Assembly (NCBI GenBank): GCA_029207755.1
Contig: JARCOQ010000006.1
Span: forward strand, 25,440,022 to 25,504,021
Reading direction: 5' to 3'
Origin: Chamaea fasciata
Taxonomy: Eukaryota > Chordata > Aves > Passeriformes > Sylviidae
DNA length: 64,000 nt
Positions 13,101 through 28,100 of this stretch are shown here, in pieces. The position numbers were made by a program, and so were the translations under genes. The notes below the pieces were generated by a model. The model had not been told where the DNA came from. It was given only the letters and a program-made list of their open reading frames with translations, and ran no database searches. Numbering within the stretch: position 1 is the first letter of the stretch; every line of letters starts with the position of its first letter.

Positions 13101-16100
13101 TTTTTTTTTTTGAGACTCTTTTGGTAAACATACGAGACCACAAAGCAATGATACATATGATACAGGGGGGAACACTGAACTATTGTCTCTTGAGACACAT
13201 CAGAAAAGCCAAGATTTTATGAAAGGCTTTGAGGCTGTAATCTCTTGATCCTAACTGGTCACAGGATGAGGTGCAGGTTCTTTGTGGTTTCTAATTATTC
13301 TGTGATGCTAAAAGCTCTCAAGAAAGTCACCATTTTTCACAGCTGTTGGAAGACAACTCCATGTAACTAACTAAGCACCTTTGACAGGACTGAAGCTTAT
13401 TTAAAGCAGTGTAAGTAAAAGCATGCAAAATCTCAGCTTTTTCATAGTGCTCACAGGATTGTAACTCCTGTAATTTGTAAAGAGATTCAGTTGCTAAATC
13501 AAGACTACGTTTACCTTAAGAGTTGGATAAAAATTCGGCATTTCAGACTATAATGATCATTTTAGCATCATGATCAATTCGTGAGCTGTTCCATAAAGTT
13601 ATAGAAATTAAGTGCTGAGAATATTCACACACTATTGTGTTTATGACCATTGTAAAATAGATTTGCCTAGAGAAATAAACAGCCAGAATGCATTATCCTA
13701 CAGATTAAAAAAAAAATTTAAATATTTTGGATTCTTTAATGTAATGCATTTCAAAATGAGCTTGACAAAACTCTGGGGACTAAATGAAAAAAACTCACAA
13801 ATGATAGGACGTTTAATGCAGCTCTTTCTATTTTTGCCCTCTACAAGTATTCATGACTATTTGTATTATTTTCATATGGTCCTTACGTTTTGTATTCCAA
13901 ACTTCACAGGAGTTTAACAAAATGGAGCATTTTGTATGAAGAACCAGAGCCCTTTAAAATCTCTTCATATTGTTGTCTTACCCTTGGGAATTTGGGGGGG
14001 AATTTTTAAACTACTTTATCTCAAAAAAAATTTTTGTGACATCAAGAATAGTCTTGCTGATGATGTATTAAGCTTACAAAAAGAGTTCTTCTTACAAATG
14101 AAGAATTTCAAGATTTCAGGCTTCTGGGTACATTCCCCCCAGTCTTTTCAGAAAGGCAGAAGAGAAAAAAGTTCATGTAACATCTCAATCAATTATTAGA
14201 CCAGAATATCTTAGTACTTTAAGGTCTTTAAAATATAAATGTGAAAGAAACTTTTTAACAAGTTATACTCTGAGCTCACAGGGATATTATGCAGCTCTAT
14301 GTGAGGGGTGAACAGCTCCAAAATGTAGTGGCACTTTTTCTGCATTTGAAAATACTGGGAGAATTTTTACTTTAGAATGTAATGTAGTGTAGTGTAGTGT
14401 AGTGTAGTGTAGTGTAGTGTAGTGTAGTGTAGTGTAGTGTAATGTAATGTAATGTAATGCTGCTTTGCTTATCTTTCAGTAATGAGAGGAATCTTATCCA
14501 GGAAATTCAACGGTCCAGTATTGCTGAAGGATCAACCTCTGTCCCACCCTTTATTTTAGATCACCAGAAAGTGTTCTTCCAAAGGATAGGAAATATTCCA
14601 GCAGTAAATTTAAAAATAGATGGAGAAAGAAGAAATATTCCCTCTAGACCCTAAATCTGATAAAATACAGTAATCTTGTTTATATTATACAGGTTTAGCA
14701 GACTCCTAACTTAGAAGGACAAACACCGAAGAACTCAGTTTTTCAGAAATAAAAAGACAAAATGTAAATTTTTACTGAAAAGGGGAATGAATAACATTAT
14801 ATAGAAATATCAGTTCAAGAGAATCTTGCTTAACATAGAATTTTTGCTGGCTTAAACACAAAGAAATTGTTCAGTGCAGTGTAAAATAATTTACAGTGAG
14901 TAAGCACCAGTTTAAAGCAGGGTTAAGCGGCCATATGCCAGAGAAGTACTTGCTAACTACAGCAGAAAACACTTGTTTTTCTTTAGAAACCCATTAAAAA
15001 ACTTTGGTGCAAGACAAAAGAAATGAGGTAATAAACCTCCCTCTGAAATGTGTGGTTCATCAAAAAGAAATATTGGTTAGCACCAAAAAGCTGGCAATGA
15101 TCGAAACAATTGCTAAGACATGTAAACATCCTCTGCTCCAGACTGTCCCTCCACCACGGCCTCCGATACCAGAAGGCACTTAGTTGTTAATACTGACTTG
15201 TTAATGATTGGAATCTTGATTAAAGACTGGACTGTATAAAAAAAAAAAAAAAGGCAGTGAATTCAATATGTCATTTGCACTGTGAGTAAGTAAATACTCA
15301 GTTTTTCTTTTTATCAGTGGCCACAGCATTTTTTTGAGAGTCTTTTCTACGCCGGTACAGAAGATTTTTAAACCCATGGCAGTGGTATGACAGCTATAGA
15401 ATTAGTGCTTTGGTATTCTTACTTTTCCTGTTTCCTGCTGAAAGTCATTTAGCTTTCATCAGTAGAGATGCCAGCAATGAATATTAAAACGTGCAAAAAC
15501 CTAAGCTGATGCTGGTTTGTCCCTTCTTAATTTCTTTTTTAGTCTACTAAAACCAGGTCTCTGTGATTGGCCGTTCTGCAAAGGTCTGCACCTACGCCCC
15601 GTGTGTTCGTAGAGGGGGAAGGACTTGGTAATTCACACATGCAAGCTTCTATGAGCAGTAAAACATCTGAGCCATCTCACCCTTCGAAGCAGTGCGCTAC
15701 AGTGAGCACCCATCTCTTGGCAATGAGGACGCAGCCACAGATGTGTCCACTGGGCTCGCTCTGCAGGGAGCACTGCCAGGGCCAGCGGCCCGGCCGGCTG
15801 GTCCTGCCCCCCAGGATCCTCTTGCTCATGCGGGCGGCGGGGCGGCGGCCGCAGTCTGCGGGAACAGCAGCGTTAGGGGCGCCGCCGACTGCACCTCCTG
15901 GGCACAGCTGGGCACACAAGGGTGTCAACACTCGTGAAACTAGGCTGAACAATGCAGTAAATGAGGCAGTCACCGACCACACAGCAGTATCAAACGCTGA
16001 GCCGCTTCTTGCGTGCCCTTGTATCCAAGGATTTGCTTTCCGGTTATTAATTTTGCCTGGATCAGCCTGAAGTATTAACCAAGCCAAGTTTGGAATATTA

Positions 16101-19100
16101 ACTTCGAGGTTTCCTGAGGTCTTTTTCCTTCTAGCTAGCAACACGTTTGGCCTACTTTGTATTATCCAGAAGAATTGCTTCTGGAAAATCTGCTCAGCAA
16201 TAATAAGGTTTTTAAGTCAGGTGTGAGGTTAATGTCAAGCCATTTACTCAGCTAAACAGCAAAAAAGTCACTTTGCCTCAGAAATTACTAAGGAAGAATA
16301 TTTAAAGATCTGAAGACATTCTAGTACTTTGTCCATTATACTTTACAAGCCACTTCCACTAGAAATTACACCAGATTACCACCTGCCAGTTACTACTCTA
16401 AAATAATGCTTCACTTTTGTTTCCCTTTATTTTCTGGATTTGAAAGACGCCAGGCTTGTTATGAATCCTGTTTATACTCAGTCTAATTTAGAGAACAAAA
16501 GAACAGCACCAGTTTCTGCAACTGGCATCCCAAGGGAGGATATGCTGCCATTGCATGTATCTGGGAATTCAGTGCTGAAGAAATAAACTGGAGCAATGGT
16601 TATTTGTACCTTATAATTCTTACTGTGTTTATTTAACTTCATAGAGTAAGCAACATATGTCAGAACAAAATACCTTCAACAGGCTTTTAGAAAGCTCCTT
16701 TGAGCTTTTTCCTTTCTCTGACAAGTAGCAAATGTTTTGATTAGTTTCCCACATTTAGCTCCTGTCTTGTAATTCCTTTTCCCTGACTCAAGCTACTTCA
16801 TAGTTCCAAGTGTTCTTCAGCAAAGCTCTCCTAGTCTGTAGAAGATGGTTTCATCACAGATGAAGAATTTTGTGCATTTTCAAACCCCTTAAAATTGCAC
16901 AACCTGCTGTGCCAACAGATTGGTCCGTAACTTTCTACTTCAGGTTCTTCTGTCCCCTTGAACTTAACAAACAGATCACAGCTTCAACTCCCAGGCAGAT
17001 AGCCTGCTAACCACTCTTCTGGTTAAGGATATCTTCAGCAGGAAGTTTTATCAAATTAATTTTTGAAATCTAACTGCTGACAAAACTCCTTTTGTGGTAT
17101 CAGGAATGGGCTACCTTTACACACAGCATCCTAGTCAAAAAATAAGAAAAGCTGATGAAACTGAGTAGAGGAAAATAAACCCAGTGCAAAACTGGATGTT
17201 GCATAGTCTAGTAAAAATTTCAGAATGAATCAACACTAAACGTCTGCATTTTTTAAAGTGATTTAACACATTCTGAAAAATAGCTATTTCATAAGCACCT
17301 CTCTCTTACCTTCTTTAGTGCAAAGGAGAGCCACTTTGCTTCTGCTTTGACACGTCTGTCTAAATATTGAAACAAAACATGGTGGAAATCATTAATTAAT
17401 TAATAATTTTGGTAAACTGAAAATCAGCACAGGTATTGTATTCATTGCTGTAATCCAGCTGTTAAAACTTCCCTCAAACTGTAAAAAGAAACTCAAGGAG
17501 CTTCCTATGCCAGATCATCCATGGTTTCCAGCATCTGCCTGAAGATAATTCAAAATATTAGTTCAGCTTTATAATACATTTCGTGAGTAGGTGTTACATA
17601 TTTTGCAGACTACCTTGCTCCCTGAGCATGGATCCAGCTCTGAGGTCAGCTGGGATGCACAGTCTGTCCAGTTCTTATTTACAGCACCTGAAAGCGCAGA
17701 TTGCCGGTCTCCTCCTCCTCACAGTCAAAGGAAGGATTTGCTTAGAAATGACTATGGTAACAGATGATCTTTCACGCCCTAAGAGTTTGGCTATTTTAAA
17801 AGAATCCAAGTCTGCATAAGTAGGTATTAGAACAACAAAAACTTATAATTTCTGTTGAAAATCTTCAGATAAGAGAGGGAAGAACTGATTTTTTTGTCAA
17901 GGGAGGAGAAATCACAGTTAAATCAGCAAGCACTGTTGCCCAGCTAGCTGACTGCCTTTTTATTTCCACAATTTTTTCATTCCTAGTGTGTACATGCTTT
18001 TCTGAGTCAGGTGCAGAGCTACACTGGACTGGAAAACAGGTCATTTATTTTCAGACTTTAATCCCAGCAGGTAGGCAGTATCTTTAAAACTGCAACCACC
18101 TAAGAAGAGGCTTCATTCATGTTAAATCATAGATACTAATGTGGGCAAAACAACAGTGTCAGCCAGCCCACCCGATTATCTTGAATCTGGAATTTAACCA
18201 AACCTTTGTCCCTTACGTTGCATATACCTCGTTCATACACTGTGAAAATCAGTCTATTTCTCTTCCTGAAAGCCCTGCTCATAAAATTATTATTCTAGAG
18301 ATAGTAGAGACGGGAAACCAATTTCAGGAAATAATATTTTGTGCACAATTTTGACAGGCAAAGAAAATGTACAGAATGTAACTGAGACCAGCCATGCTCA
18401 TGTTTTACACTGTTTTCTTTGACTTACCATACAGACAGCTCTGAAGAGAAACCTTTAAGCTTTTATGTGTGCATTGCCTGCACTGTGCCATTCCCTCCTA
18501 TCAAACCTTTATGATTTAGTGGTGTGTTTTTTAGTTCTTGGACAAGTTCACATTAGTCCAGAAGCCTGGCAACTTCTTTAAACATACAACATAGTCCACA
18601 GCACAAATGTTTTCCATGCTGCAACTGATCCAGATGAATACACCTAGACTGCAGGGCTCAGGAGCACTTCCCAGTCATCTGGACTGGATGCCTGATGCAG
18701 CCAAAACAAAAACAGTCTCACCCTTCATGCACTCTTCCCCCTTAGCTTCTCACTTCTTGTTATCCATTTTCTGAATTCAGGGGGACTGGAACATCTGTTT
18801 CCTACATGTAACTTTCACTTATGCAATAGATTTAACAACAATCCTCATTACTGATGTTTTTTCCTCCTTTAACTTGCACTTTGGGCAAAACGAAATCTTT
18901 TGTGACTGGAATTTGTAACTCAGAGGCTCCAGATCCATTACCTCATATGTCTCCTAGAAGACCTCTTTCAAAAATGTCAAAAAGTACCTTGAAATTTCTG
19001 CTTTGCACTTTAGTGACTGAACAGAATATGATTGTGGATCTGCCTTTGCATCTGGTCACAACCCAAGGTGTTCTTGTATTACTCTGGAGAAAAGCATTTA

Positions 19101-22100
19101 GATACTGTTAGGCTAGAGGAAAAAAGACAGTGAGAAAGGAAAATCAAAGGGTTAAAAAGACAACTTTCAAGTATCAGGCACCATTCAGTAATGGCCTTTC
19201 TAGATGAAGAACTTTAAGTTAACTAAAAGGAATGGGGAAAATACTAATGTAAAACAAAATAGGTACAAAACTGAGATATAAGAAAGCAAAATTAGGTCCT
19301 TGCCAGGCACAATCTTTGTAGTGTTCTGCTACTAGGGAAAACTTTGAGCATAGAAAATAATGGAGCCAAGCAAAAGAAAAGTAGGTTTCTTCCTCAGATT
19401 TCTGTCTACACATGTATTTTATCTCTGCAGTTACTAAAGACAATCTTTTCTCATGAAACAGAAGGATTCTCTATGGAAGAAGGATGTTCTGAAAGCTCCT
19501 GGGCATTTCAAAGAGAACAGGGAAACCATGAATCTACTTTTTGAAGAATGCAGTTGCCAGTGGAGATTAGGTGGCTCTCCCAGTTTTGCCCTGGATTTCT
19601 TGTTCACTGGCTCTTCAAAATCACACTTTGAATGTCTCAACCATGAGATCCTGGCTTCTCATTAGTAACTGAACCCTGTTTAGTTGGGTTAAGTAAAAGG
19701 AATATACCATCATCTGAAGCCAGAGCTAAGGAAACCTACTCTAAGTGGATATAGCCTCTACTGAAGGAGCTCTGGTTGCTCCAAATTAATGAATCCGGAC
19801 TACATGGGCTGCAGAGTATGGTAAGATGTTGCTGCAGATTTTGCTATGTAGTGCTTGCTGGACTTTCTTGCTCAGCAGAGATTTAACAAAACTGTTTGGT
19901 CCAGGTGCTTCAAGGGCATCACCTCTGTATCACTCAAATGCTGTTTTTCTACCCTAACAGGCCCCTGAGGATTCACAGAATGGTCTCAAAAGAGATTGCA
20001 GTGGTTGTAGACACTAAAATAATTGTACACTGTATCTTAACAACTTACATGAGTATGTGCTGGGATTTACACACAGATACCAATGATAAAAAGAGCTTAC
20101 CAAAGAGCTTGTCATCCTGCATTGATAAGGGACCACCCACAGCAGTGAAATAGGTCTTTTTTACCTGTTACTTACCCATTCACTAGAAGTGCGTGTAAAG
20201 TGGATGCATTTTTATTCCTCCAGTCTGAGTGCAGATTCAGCCATTTTTGGTCCTGCATTTGCTCATTCTCTATTACAATTTCTGTTTTGGATGGTCCTCT
20301 GAAACAAATGAAAGACATTGATAGAACTTCTGGTAGGTTTCTATGTTACAGTTATGAAGGTGAAGAGGCCCTAACATATCTGTTTCCTCCAAAGATACAT
20401 GTCTGAACGATATGGCAAAGCCACAAGTGGCAGATACACAGTTAGGAGAATGAAATCACCCCAAGAAGCCAGGCCAGCCAACATATGACTGTCACGTTGT
20501 ATTTCCCAACGAGAAGCAGAGTTGGAATCGGGAACAGCAAGAATCTTCAGGTGGCATTCCCTGTAATGCACACATTGATACTGTTTCTACAGTTTCTTGG
20601 CCTCCCGAAATGTGGGAAAAAAAATAGATCTTCAGATGTAAAAGAGGTAACAGAAAAAATATCTTCTTACATTCCTGTCATTGGAAATCCATTAAAATTT
20701 TACAGTAAAGAGCAGTCTAGGTCTTGTTAATAAGACTTGAGAGTATCTCCAAAGTCCAAGCTGCCTGCTTGCAAAACAGAACAACACACTAGTGACCATG
20801 TCAAACCCGTTCTTCTGCAGCAACCTAACAAGTATGTCAGGGTTAGAATGGTTCACCAGGAGGTATTTTCATATATCCACTTCCTCAGTCTAGTCGTTGC
20901 CTGATAGACTCAAGAAATTGCTATTTTATTAAACCTTGACTGCCAAATGGAAAAAAATAGAGCTTTTCTAAATTACTTTACTTGTCATGCAGCTTTCCAA
21001 CACAGAACCATTCATGATTAGCCATCAATCCCAGTCAAAAGACAAATTCTAAATCCTAATTCATGGAAAAGAGAATGAGAGAATTTCAGAAAAACTGTGG
21101 TATGTCCTTAAATTGGCCTCTGACCCCAATCTCTCATGACAGTACATGGTAACGCCAGCCAGAATATTTAGATTGTCTTTAAATCCAATTCTCAATACTG
21201 ACTGTATTTCTTTTTTTAAAAATCTTTACAAAATACCAACATTCTTTACCCACTTGATTGCGTAAACTAAGAGATATCAAAGGAATTCTGTTTTATGGTA
21301 AAGTTGTCAGTGTAACCATACGGAAACATTTTCAACACAGCTGGCAGAATAAACCAAAGTTTGAGGTCACAGCCCTGGACCCTGCCTGTTACATGACTTA
21401 TTTTTCAGAACGTTCTCTGGGCATATTAAGCAAATATCATTCCATGATCTACTAACCAGAATGTGCAGGCATATGTTTTTGTAAAAGGAGTTTTCTTTCT
21501 CAGTGCCTGCTTTTAGCATACGCGTGAAATCTTCTCTCTTCCATATTTCCCAGACTTTTTCCTACCAAACATATGCAGACCTCCTTCTTATGACAACATT
21601 CTGTCTTATGACCTTCTCTGAACAATGATGTTTACCATTTCATAACTTTGTAGAGTGATATTTTATGAACTTGCAAACAGTGTCTGATCTATAAAATATG
21701 TAACTCAAAAATGTGCAAAAAGGTGCAAATATCATGCCACTTGATGAATCCAAATCATCAACTGGCATATAAAATACCAGATTGTTTTGATGAAGCCTTC
21801 AGTTCTGAATTACAGATTACAGTGATGCTACAATCAGAATTAAGGAGATAATGTACTTCTAAATCAATGTATCAACCTACAAAACACACCTGCATGAAAT
21901 TTTATAATGATTTTACTTAGCGAAGGTAAAATCATACTTATTCCTTTCTTCTTTGGTGGTCACAGCTTGATATAAAACACTCAAAACCAGGATACCATAA
22001 TTTATATCTTTAGAATGGCTTCTATATTCATGTTCCCCCCTTGATGCTGCTTATAAAAGATTTTCTTTTAGATAGGCAAGAACCGCCACTTGTGTCATTT

Positions 22101-25100
22101 CATCTATTTAATGAAAAATAGCCAGAATAAAGGGGAAGAAATAGCCTCATTTCTAGATGAAGAAAGCTGGAGACAATGGTCAGCATTTGTGTAGAGACCA
22201 GAGCATTCTCAGAACTGCCAGAGAATGAGAGAACATTAGCTAAAAATCATTGGAGTAAAGATTCAGGCTGGTGAGAGTTTCTAAGTGTGGGACTTTCAGA
22301 GGGGCTGCTGGATCAGGAGTACACATTACACCAGGGACTGTAAATCCTTCAGAGAAAAGGAGGGGGGGTGGAGCAATGGGTATTCATTTTAGCCAGCCCC
22401 AACCTGCGCTCCAAGGAACACAGCAGGCAGCAGGTTCTACAGGTCCCTCCGAGCTGTAGCACATATTTTCTTCTGGGTTTCTAGGACAACAAGGTTATAT
22501 TGCTAATTGCTTGTAGACATCCAGCTACAGCTTCAAGTTCAGAAACAGCTCTCCTGCCAGTTTTTTAGTTTAGTGGCCTGCTGAAGTTGCAGTATCTTTC
22601 AAGATTTCAGGCCAAACAAATAAAGACTATTTTTATGTAATGCTTTCTTTCACAAGGCTCTTTCACCTCTCTGTAGTTTTCTGTATTCCCCTTTGGTTTG
22701 AATATACCATAACCACTTTGCTCAGAAAGTTGGCATGGATTCTAAATTAGTGCTTTTAATTATTACCTGTACTGGCAAATAGAAAAATTGAAACAGTATT
22801 TGTTGACTGAAACCATACATACTGGAAGAGAGTGTGCAGTTTTGAGGTACACCAGTTTAAGATGATATTTAGAAACTGGAAAGAATCACAAAAATGGCTT
22901 TCAAATTTTCGAATGGCCTCTGGCACTGACTTATAAGGAGGGGTTGAGGATACTGAACTTGCTTACCCTTGTAAAGAGGAAGCTAAGGGATAATTCAATA
23001 GCAACCTGCAACTACTTGAAGAGGAGTTAAAACATGACTGAAACAGCTTTTTCTCAATAGTGCTGTACCGTAAAACATGGGGAAATCGCCTAGAACTACA
23101 GCTTTGGAGACTCACAGCACATGAAAAGGAAATACCTTTTCATTAGAAAGGTGAAGCAGTCCTGGAACAGAGAGCCCTATCCATCAAAGTTTTCAAGACT
23201 TGGCTAAACAAGTGGAGCAGTCAAGCATTAGTTGAACTGCAACAGAGCAGTGGTTGAACTGACCCCATCTGGCAATAGGTCTGCTTCAAGTGGGAGAAGC
23301 ACTGGATGTTCTCCAGATGCCTGTTAGAGTGAGGATTTTATGATTCTTTTGCACAGCACAAACACACTGTAGTGACCAGAGCCTATGATGAAGAGCTGAA
23401 TCTTAAAGAAGGCTAACAGTTTACTAGAACAGATCATTCACACAGCAGAGCATATTTTAACATTACAAAACAATCAGAGAATCACAGAAATAATTATGTT
23501 GGGGAGAGCTCTGAGATCATAAAGTCCAACCAATATCTGTATACAGATATCTGAAATACCCACATTACTTCAGAAAGTTTATTAATGATATCTACAAACT
23601 TAAGACATTCATACCATGGTAACAATAATTCACACCTTTTAAGTGGTGATTCTTTGTACCAGATCTCTCACCAGACTTTCAAAATAAATTATAAATCCTA
23701 TCTGCACTACTATGACTTTATAACATTTCATAGTGCTATTAGGATGAAACTATTTGCACACTCAAGTATTATTTTAAAACCCATCTGGTTCTAAAAGTCT
23801 GAACAGACCATAGAATTTTCATTTTCTTATGTGTCTAATATCTGCAGTAAATCTTTTTAACCAGAAGAGCTGCACTAGGCCTTCTAAGCTCAAACTACTC
23901 GAATATAACACTCAATGAATAATTTTTTCGGTTCCTGTAATCTCAGCCTATGGGCTTCTCCAAGACTGTGGAAAGTTTCATATTAAAGTAAGTTTACAAT
24001 GGATGCATGACAAACAGCAATGTTTTATGACTTTTTTCTCCTCTATATTTGAGGTGATAGAAATACCAAGTTTAGTGCTATAAGACAAATGTGACTTTCT
24101 CACAGATTCTCGTTAGGTCCTCTGTACGGCTTTCAAGTATGAAATGGGATTCAGACCCATGAAAAAATTCTTCAACAAGACTTTCTTTCACTAAAAAGTT
24201 AACTATCAGAAATTCAGCCAAAAGAAATCTTATGAGGACATCTGATCCATTCCCCTAATTCAAAATAATATCAATCATATCTAAATTCTTTCTGGCAGAA
24301 TTTTGTGCCCCCTGTTTGTACGTAACTCTCATGATGAAGAATCCTCAGCATTTCCAGTCAATATATTCAAGCAATTTTTAAAATAATGTTTATTCTAAAT
24401 TTTCCTACTTGTCATTTATCCTCATTACTCTGCCTTTTTTCCATCAGAAATGGAGAGCAGTTTATTTGTAACCTTCCATGTATTTCAAGGCTCCTATAAC
24501 TCCTTTCCCCTGACTGACCAAGCAGAGTTTCCAACCTTTCTTCACAGACCATGCTTTCTAGTCTCTGTTCCTCTCTGCTGACCAATTCTCATTTAGTCCA
24601 AATCTAACACAAACTGAAGACCACAAAGTGATTACACATAAACATTCTTGGTTAATTCAGGCCAGTCCACCAGCCTGTCAAAAATTTTTAAATTTTAATC
24701 CTGTCCTCCAAAATGCTTTCAGATCCTCCCAGCTTGATGCTGAATGAGAAATGATCAAGCCTGCTCTCCACTCTGTCATTTAAATGACTCGCAATACCAT
24801 TCTATCCTCCCTGGCACATTGGCATGCATCTAACCCCCTCACCAATACATCTTTATGCTTTGACAAAGAATCATCAACATTCCCATATAATTTCATCTCT
24901 GTTCATAGTCCCTTACTTATTTCAAAATTCATTTCACAGAGTGTGAAAGTTAAAAGTATATCACATCTACAGTTTTTTCCCCATCCATGGTGTCTCTAGT
25001 ATCTCAAGGAATAAATTAAGGGATTCTGATGCGATTTATTACTGATAAACACATTCTGTCTGTCATTAAGATCCTATAGTTCTGTAATTTGTTGGTAATT

Positions 25101-28100
25101 CAAGCTAGAAAAGTAGTTTGTAAATCTTCATATTTCATTCTTTTATCCTTTTTAATGAAAGATGACATACCAGTTTCCTCTGTTCTCTGTAACTTCTCAA
25201 ACCTATGGCTACCACTACTGTCAGCTGTAACAGAGACCCATCGGAGCCATAAATATTAAATGCTCTTAGATGATTTCAACAAAGCTAGCTACTTTGAAGA
25301 GCATTGCATTACCCATTAATTTCTTACTCTAACCCTCTTACTTAAGTCTTTGCTATCTTAGTAACATAATATGATTTCCTAAAGGTTTTTTTGTGGTTTT
25401 GTTTGGGGTTTTTTTTTTTCCCCCCTGTATAATATTCGTGGCTTTTCTCATTCTTTCTCTGGACACTTATGGTTCTATACCAGTTCTTGTAGGTTTTATC
25501 TACATGTTCACTCTCTCTAGAATTTCACTTTCTATTTCAGGTCACCCTACAGCTTGTGCCTTAGCCGAGTTAGTCTTGCTTCTTCATAGAAAGATGTCTG
25601 CTAGATCTAATTAACATCGCAGGGCACATAAAATTCTAACATATCTAATTCCTTTAATCTAAAAATTTCCTTTAAGTCAATTTAAAAATATTTAACAAGC
25701 TCTAGAATCATTTATTGTAAAATCAGGCAAAACATTTCAATTTGCAGTAGCACTTATATAACTCAAGTAGGAATTTCTAAATTTTATTAATTTTTCAATT
25801 TCAACTTAAAAATTAGAATATTCCTTTAATAAATTTCATTTCAAGCTATGGATTCCCTTGTGTGTGTTTAAGAGAGGAATTTTTAGAATTGAGAGAAAAA
25901 GATAACACAGTCTGTGTTCTACATTATAAATGTACTCTCAGTGCAGAAAAGTAATGTTTCATTAGATAATCTGTACAATGGAAATACTTAATAAAAATTT
26001 TTCAGAGCATTCTAGTCTGCTACCTGCTAATCACTGTGCACAGCAGTTAAAATTTCCAGTGAAAAATAAGCCCTATGACTTACATACTAAATTATAATGA
26101 AAAACAAAGAAAAACTAGAAGGCAGGGACTAATTATAGGTTATGAAGTTCATCATTCTGGTTGTAACACATTTGGCATACTTCTGTACAGCAATGTTTTC
26201 AATACCTTATTCTCCCTATTCCATTTGGAAAAACTCCTTCAAATGTATTAAATTGCAAGTTTAGAGTAAAGAATAGTCCATAAACTGGATTACTTCTTGC
26301 TTCCAAGAAACAGTGACATGCTTTAGTTTCTATAATTCCATTCTTGTAGGCCTCATGTGACAAACAGGTTTGAGAATGGAAGCCTTGAGTTAGGCCAGAA
26401 GGCAATGGATTACATACATATGGGCACTAATTTAAAAAAAAAAAAAAAAAAAAATTAGGCCTACTTCAGAGCTGGAACAGCATCTGTTTCCTGTCTGTAT
26501 GTATTGGTAAAAATATTTCTTGGTCTTGAGCAGCATTCTCTAAAGCCACAGCTGTGCCATAGAATATGGAGTAGAAGATCAAAACCTTGATTTTAACAGC
26601 ATTAAAATCAGAGATTTCTGAAATTTTGAAGTGAAAACACTTTGAAACATAGAAATTAAAAGTATTCACTGCATTGACAGAAAAAATAAACACCTATGAT
26701 TAAATTACTCTTTAAAGTTTTTGGTAGAAAGTTGGTAATCACTGTGATATTTTCAGGTTTCAAAATCTCTCAGTCCTATCTCCTAGCTGAAAAACTAGTC
26801 AAACCTATGAAGAATGAGTTAACTACACTGAAAAAAAAAAATCGCTTGCTTTATGCTTGCTTTGCATGCTGGGATAGAGTTAATTTTCTTCTCAGCAAGT
26901 ATGGGGTTATGTTTCAGATCTGTGCTGAAAACAGTGTTGATAACAGAGGCTGATTTCATTCTTGGTGAGCAGGGCTTACCCAGAGTCAAAGCCTTTCCTG
27001 CTTCTCACCCCACTGAAGCAGTGATGGGGCTGGAGGTGCACAAGGGCTCCGAAGGGGCCACAGCCAGGACAGCTGAGCCCACGTCTCCAAAGGGATATTC
27101 CACATCACACGGCTCCATGTTCAGTATGCAAAGTGGGAGAAAGGAGAAGGAAGCTGGGGGGAGATGTTTGTCTTCCCAAGTCACCATCACAGGTGAAGCA
27201 CCCTGTTTTCCTGGAGGATGGCTTAACAGCTGCCCGCCCGTGGGAAGTGGTGAATGAATTCCTAGTTCTGCTATGCTTGGCTTTTGCTTTACCTGCTAAA
27301 CTCTTTATCCCAACCCATGAGCCTTATTTCTACTCTTCTGAATTGTCTTCCCCTGCCCAGCAGGAGGAGTCAGCAAGAGGCTGTGCAGGGCTGAGCTGCT
27401 GGCTGGCATTAAACCTCAACACTGTTCTCTGAGTCTGTAAATTATAGGTTTCATAAAGTATCATTTTGTAGCTAAACTTAAAAGAAGACCAATTGGGAGC
27501 ATTTAAAGTTAAAGCTTAAAATAAAATCTAGATTTTGTTAGCTGGAAATATTAATTCAACTTCAAATTAAATGTGAAGTCCCTCATTTAAAGTCAATTAG
27601 CTTTTCATTTTAAAAATAAGAAGGCTATATTTCAGAGAAAAATGCTTTGAAACAAAATTTTAGTTAATTTCAAAAATTTGAAACAAATAACTTGATTTTT
27701 AAACCTTTTTTTCCCCTGTAATGAAACTGAATTTGAACAAAATTCACTTGTTCCTTTGTTCAACATCATCCTTTACAGAATTATTAATCACTTATAAATC
27801 TTCCCATAGCGTAATTTATGCTGGTTTTTTTCAAGACATGTAACAAATTTATTCTTTTATTACTAATTTCTTCTTTTTTATCTCTAACAGAACTTGAGAG
27901 CCATAGTCTCATAAGCATTTTTAAATTTTTGAGAGCTTACTTTTTATATCTAAAGCTAACGTTGACATCATTTCATGAGCTACGATTACCTTTGAAAGGA
28001 CGCCTGTTTAATGATATCTGTTTATTGATACAAGGTTTATATGCAGAGGATGTCTTTCATTAGGATGCTTGATAAGAGTTGAGGAGAGGGTGTGGAGGTC

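Noticed and set aside
13089..13111. Poly-T runs (here and 5904-5924) as tails of retroposed genes
   Set aside because: No reverse-complement gene sequence or target duplications could be seen beside them; slippage-prone homopolymers are sufficient.
15567..16070. 167-codon open frame on the + strand (and a 155-codon frame on the - strand) around 15.6-16.1 kb
   Set aside because: Both are long because the CpG-rich patch has few stop codons. The - strand frame contains CORIN exon 19, but upstream of the acceptor it is intron; the + strand frame is its shadow.
18854..19665. Small + strand frames in CORIN intron 17
   Set aside because: No splice-site support, no conserved motif, and composition like the surrounding intron.
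26853..27432. Overlapping + strand frames of 134 and 99 codons
   Set aside because: They lie within the solo LTR and have no retroviral protein features.
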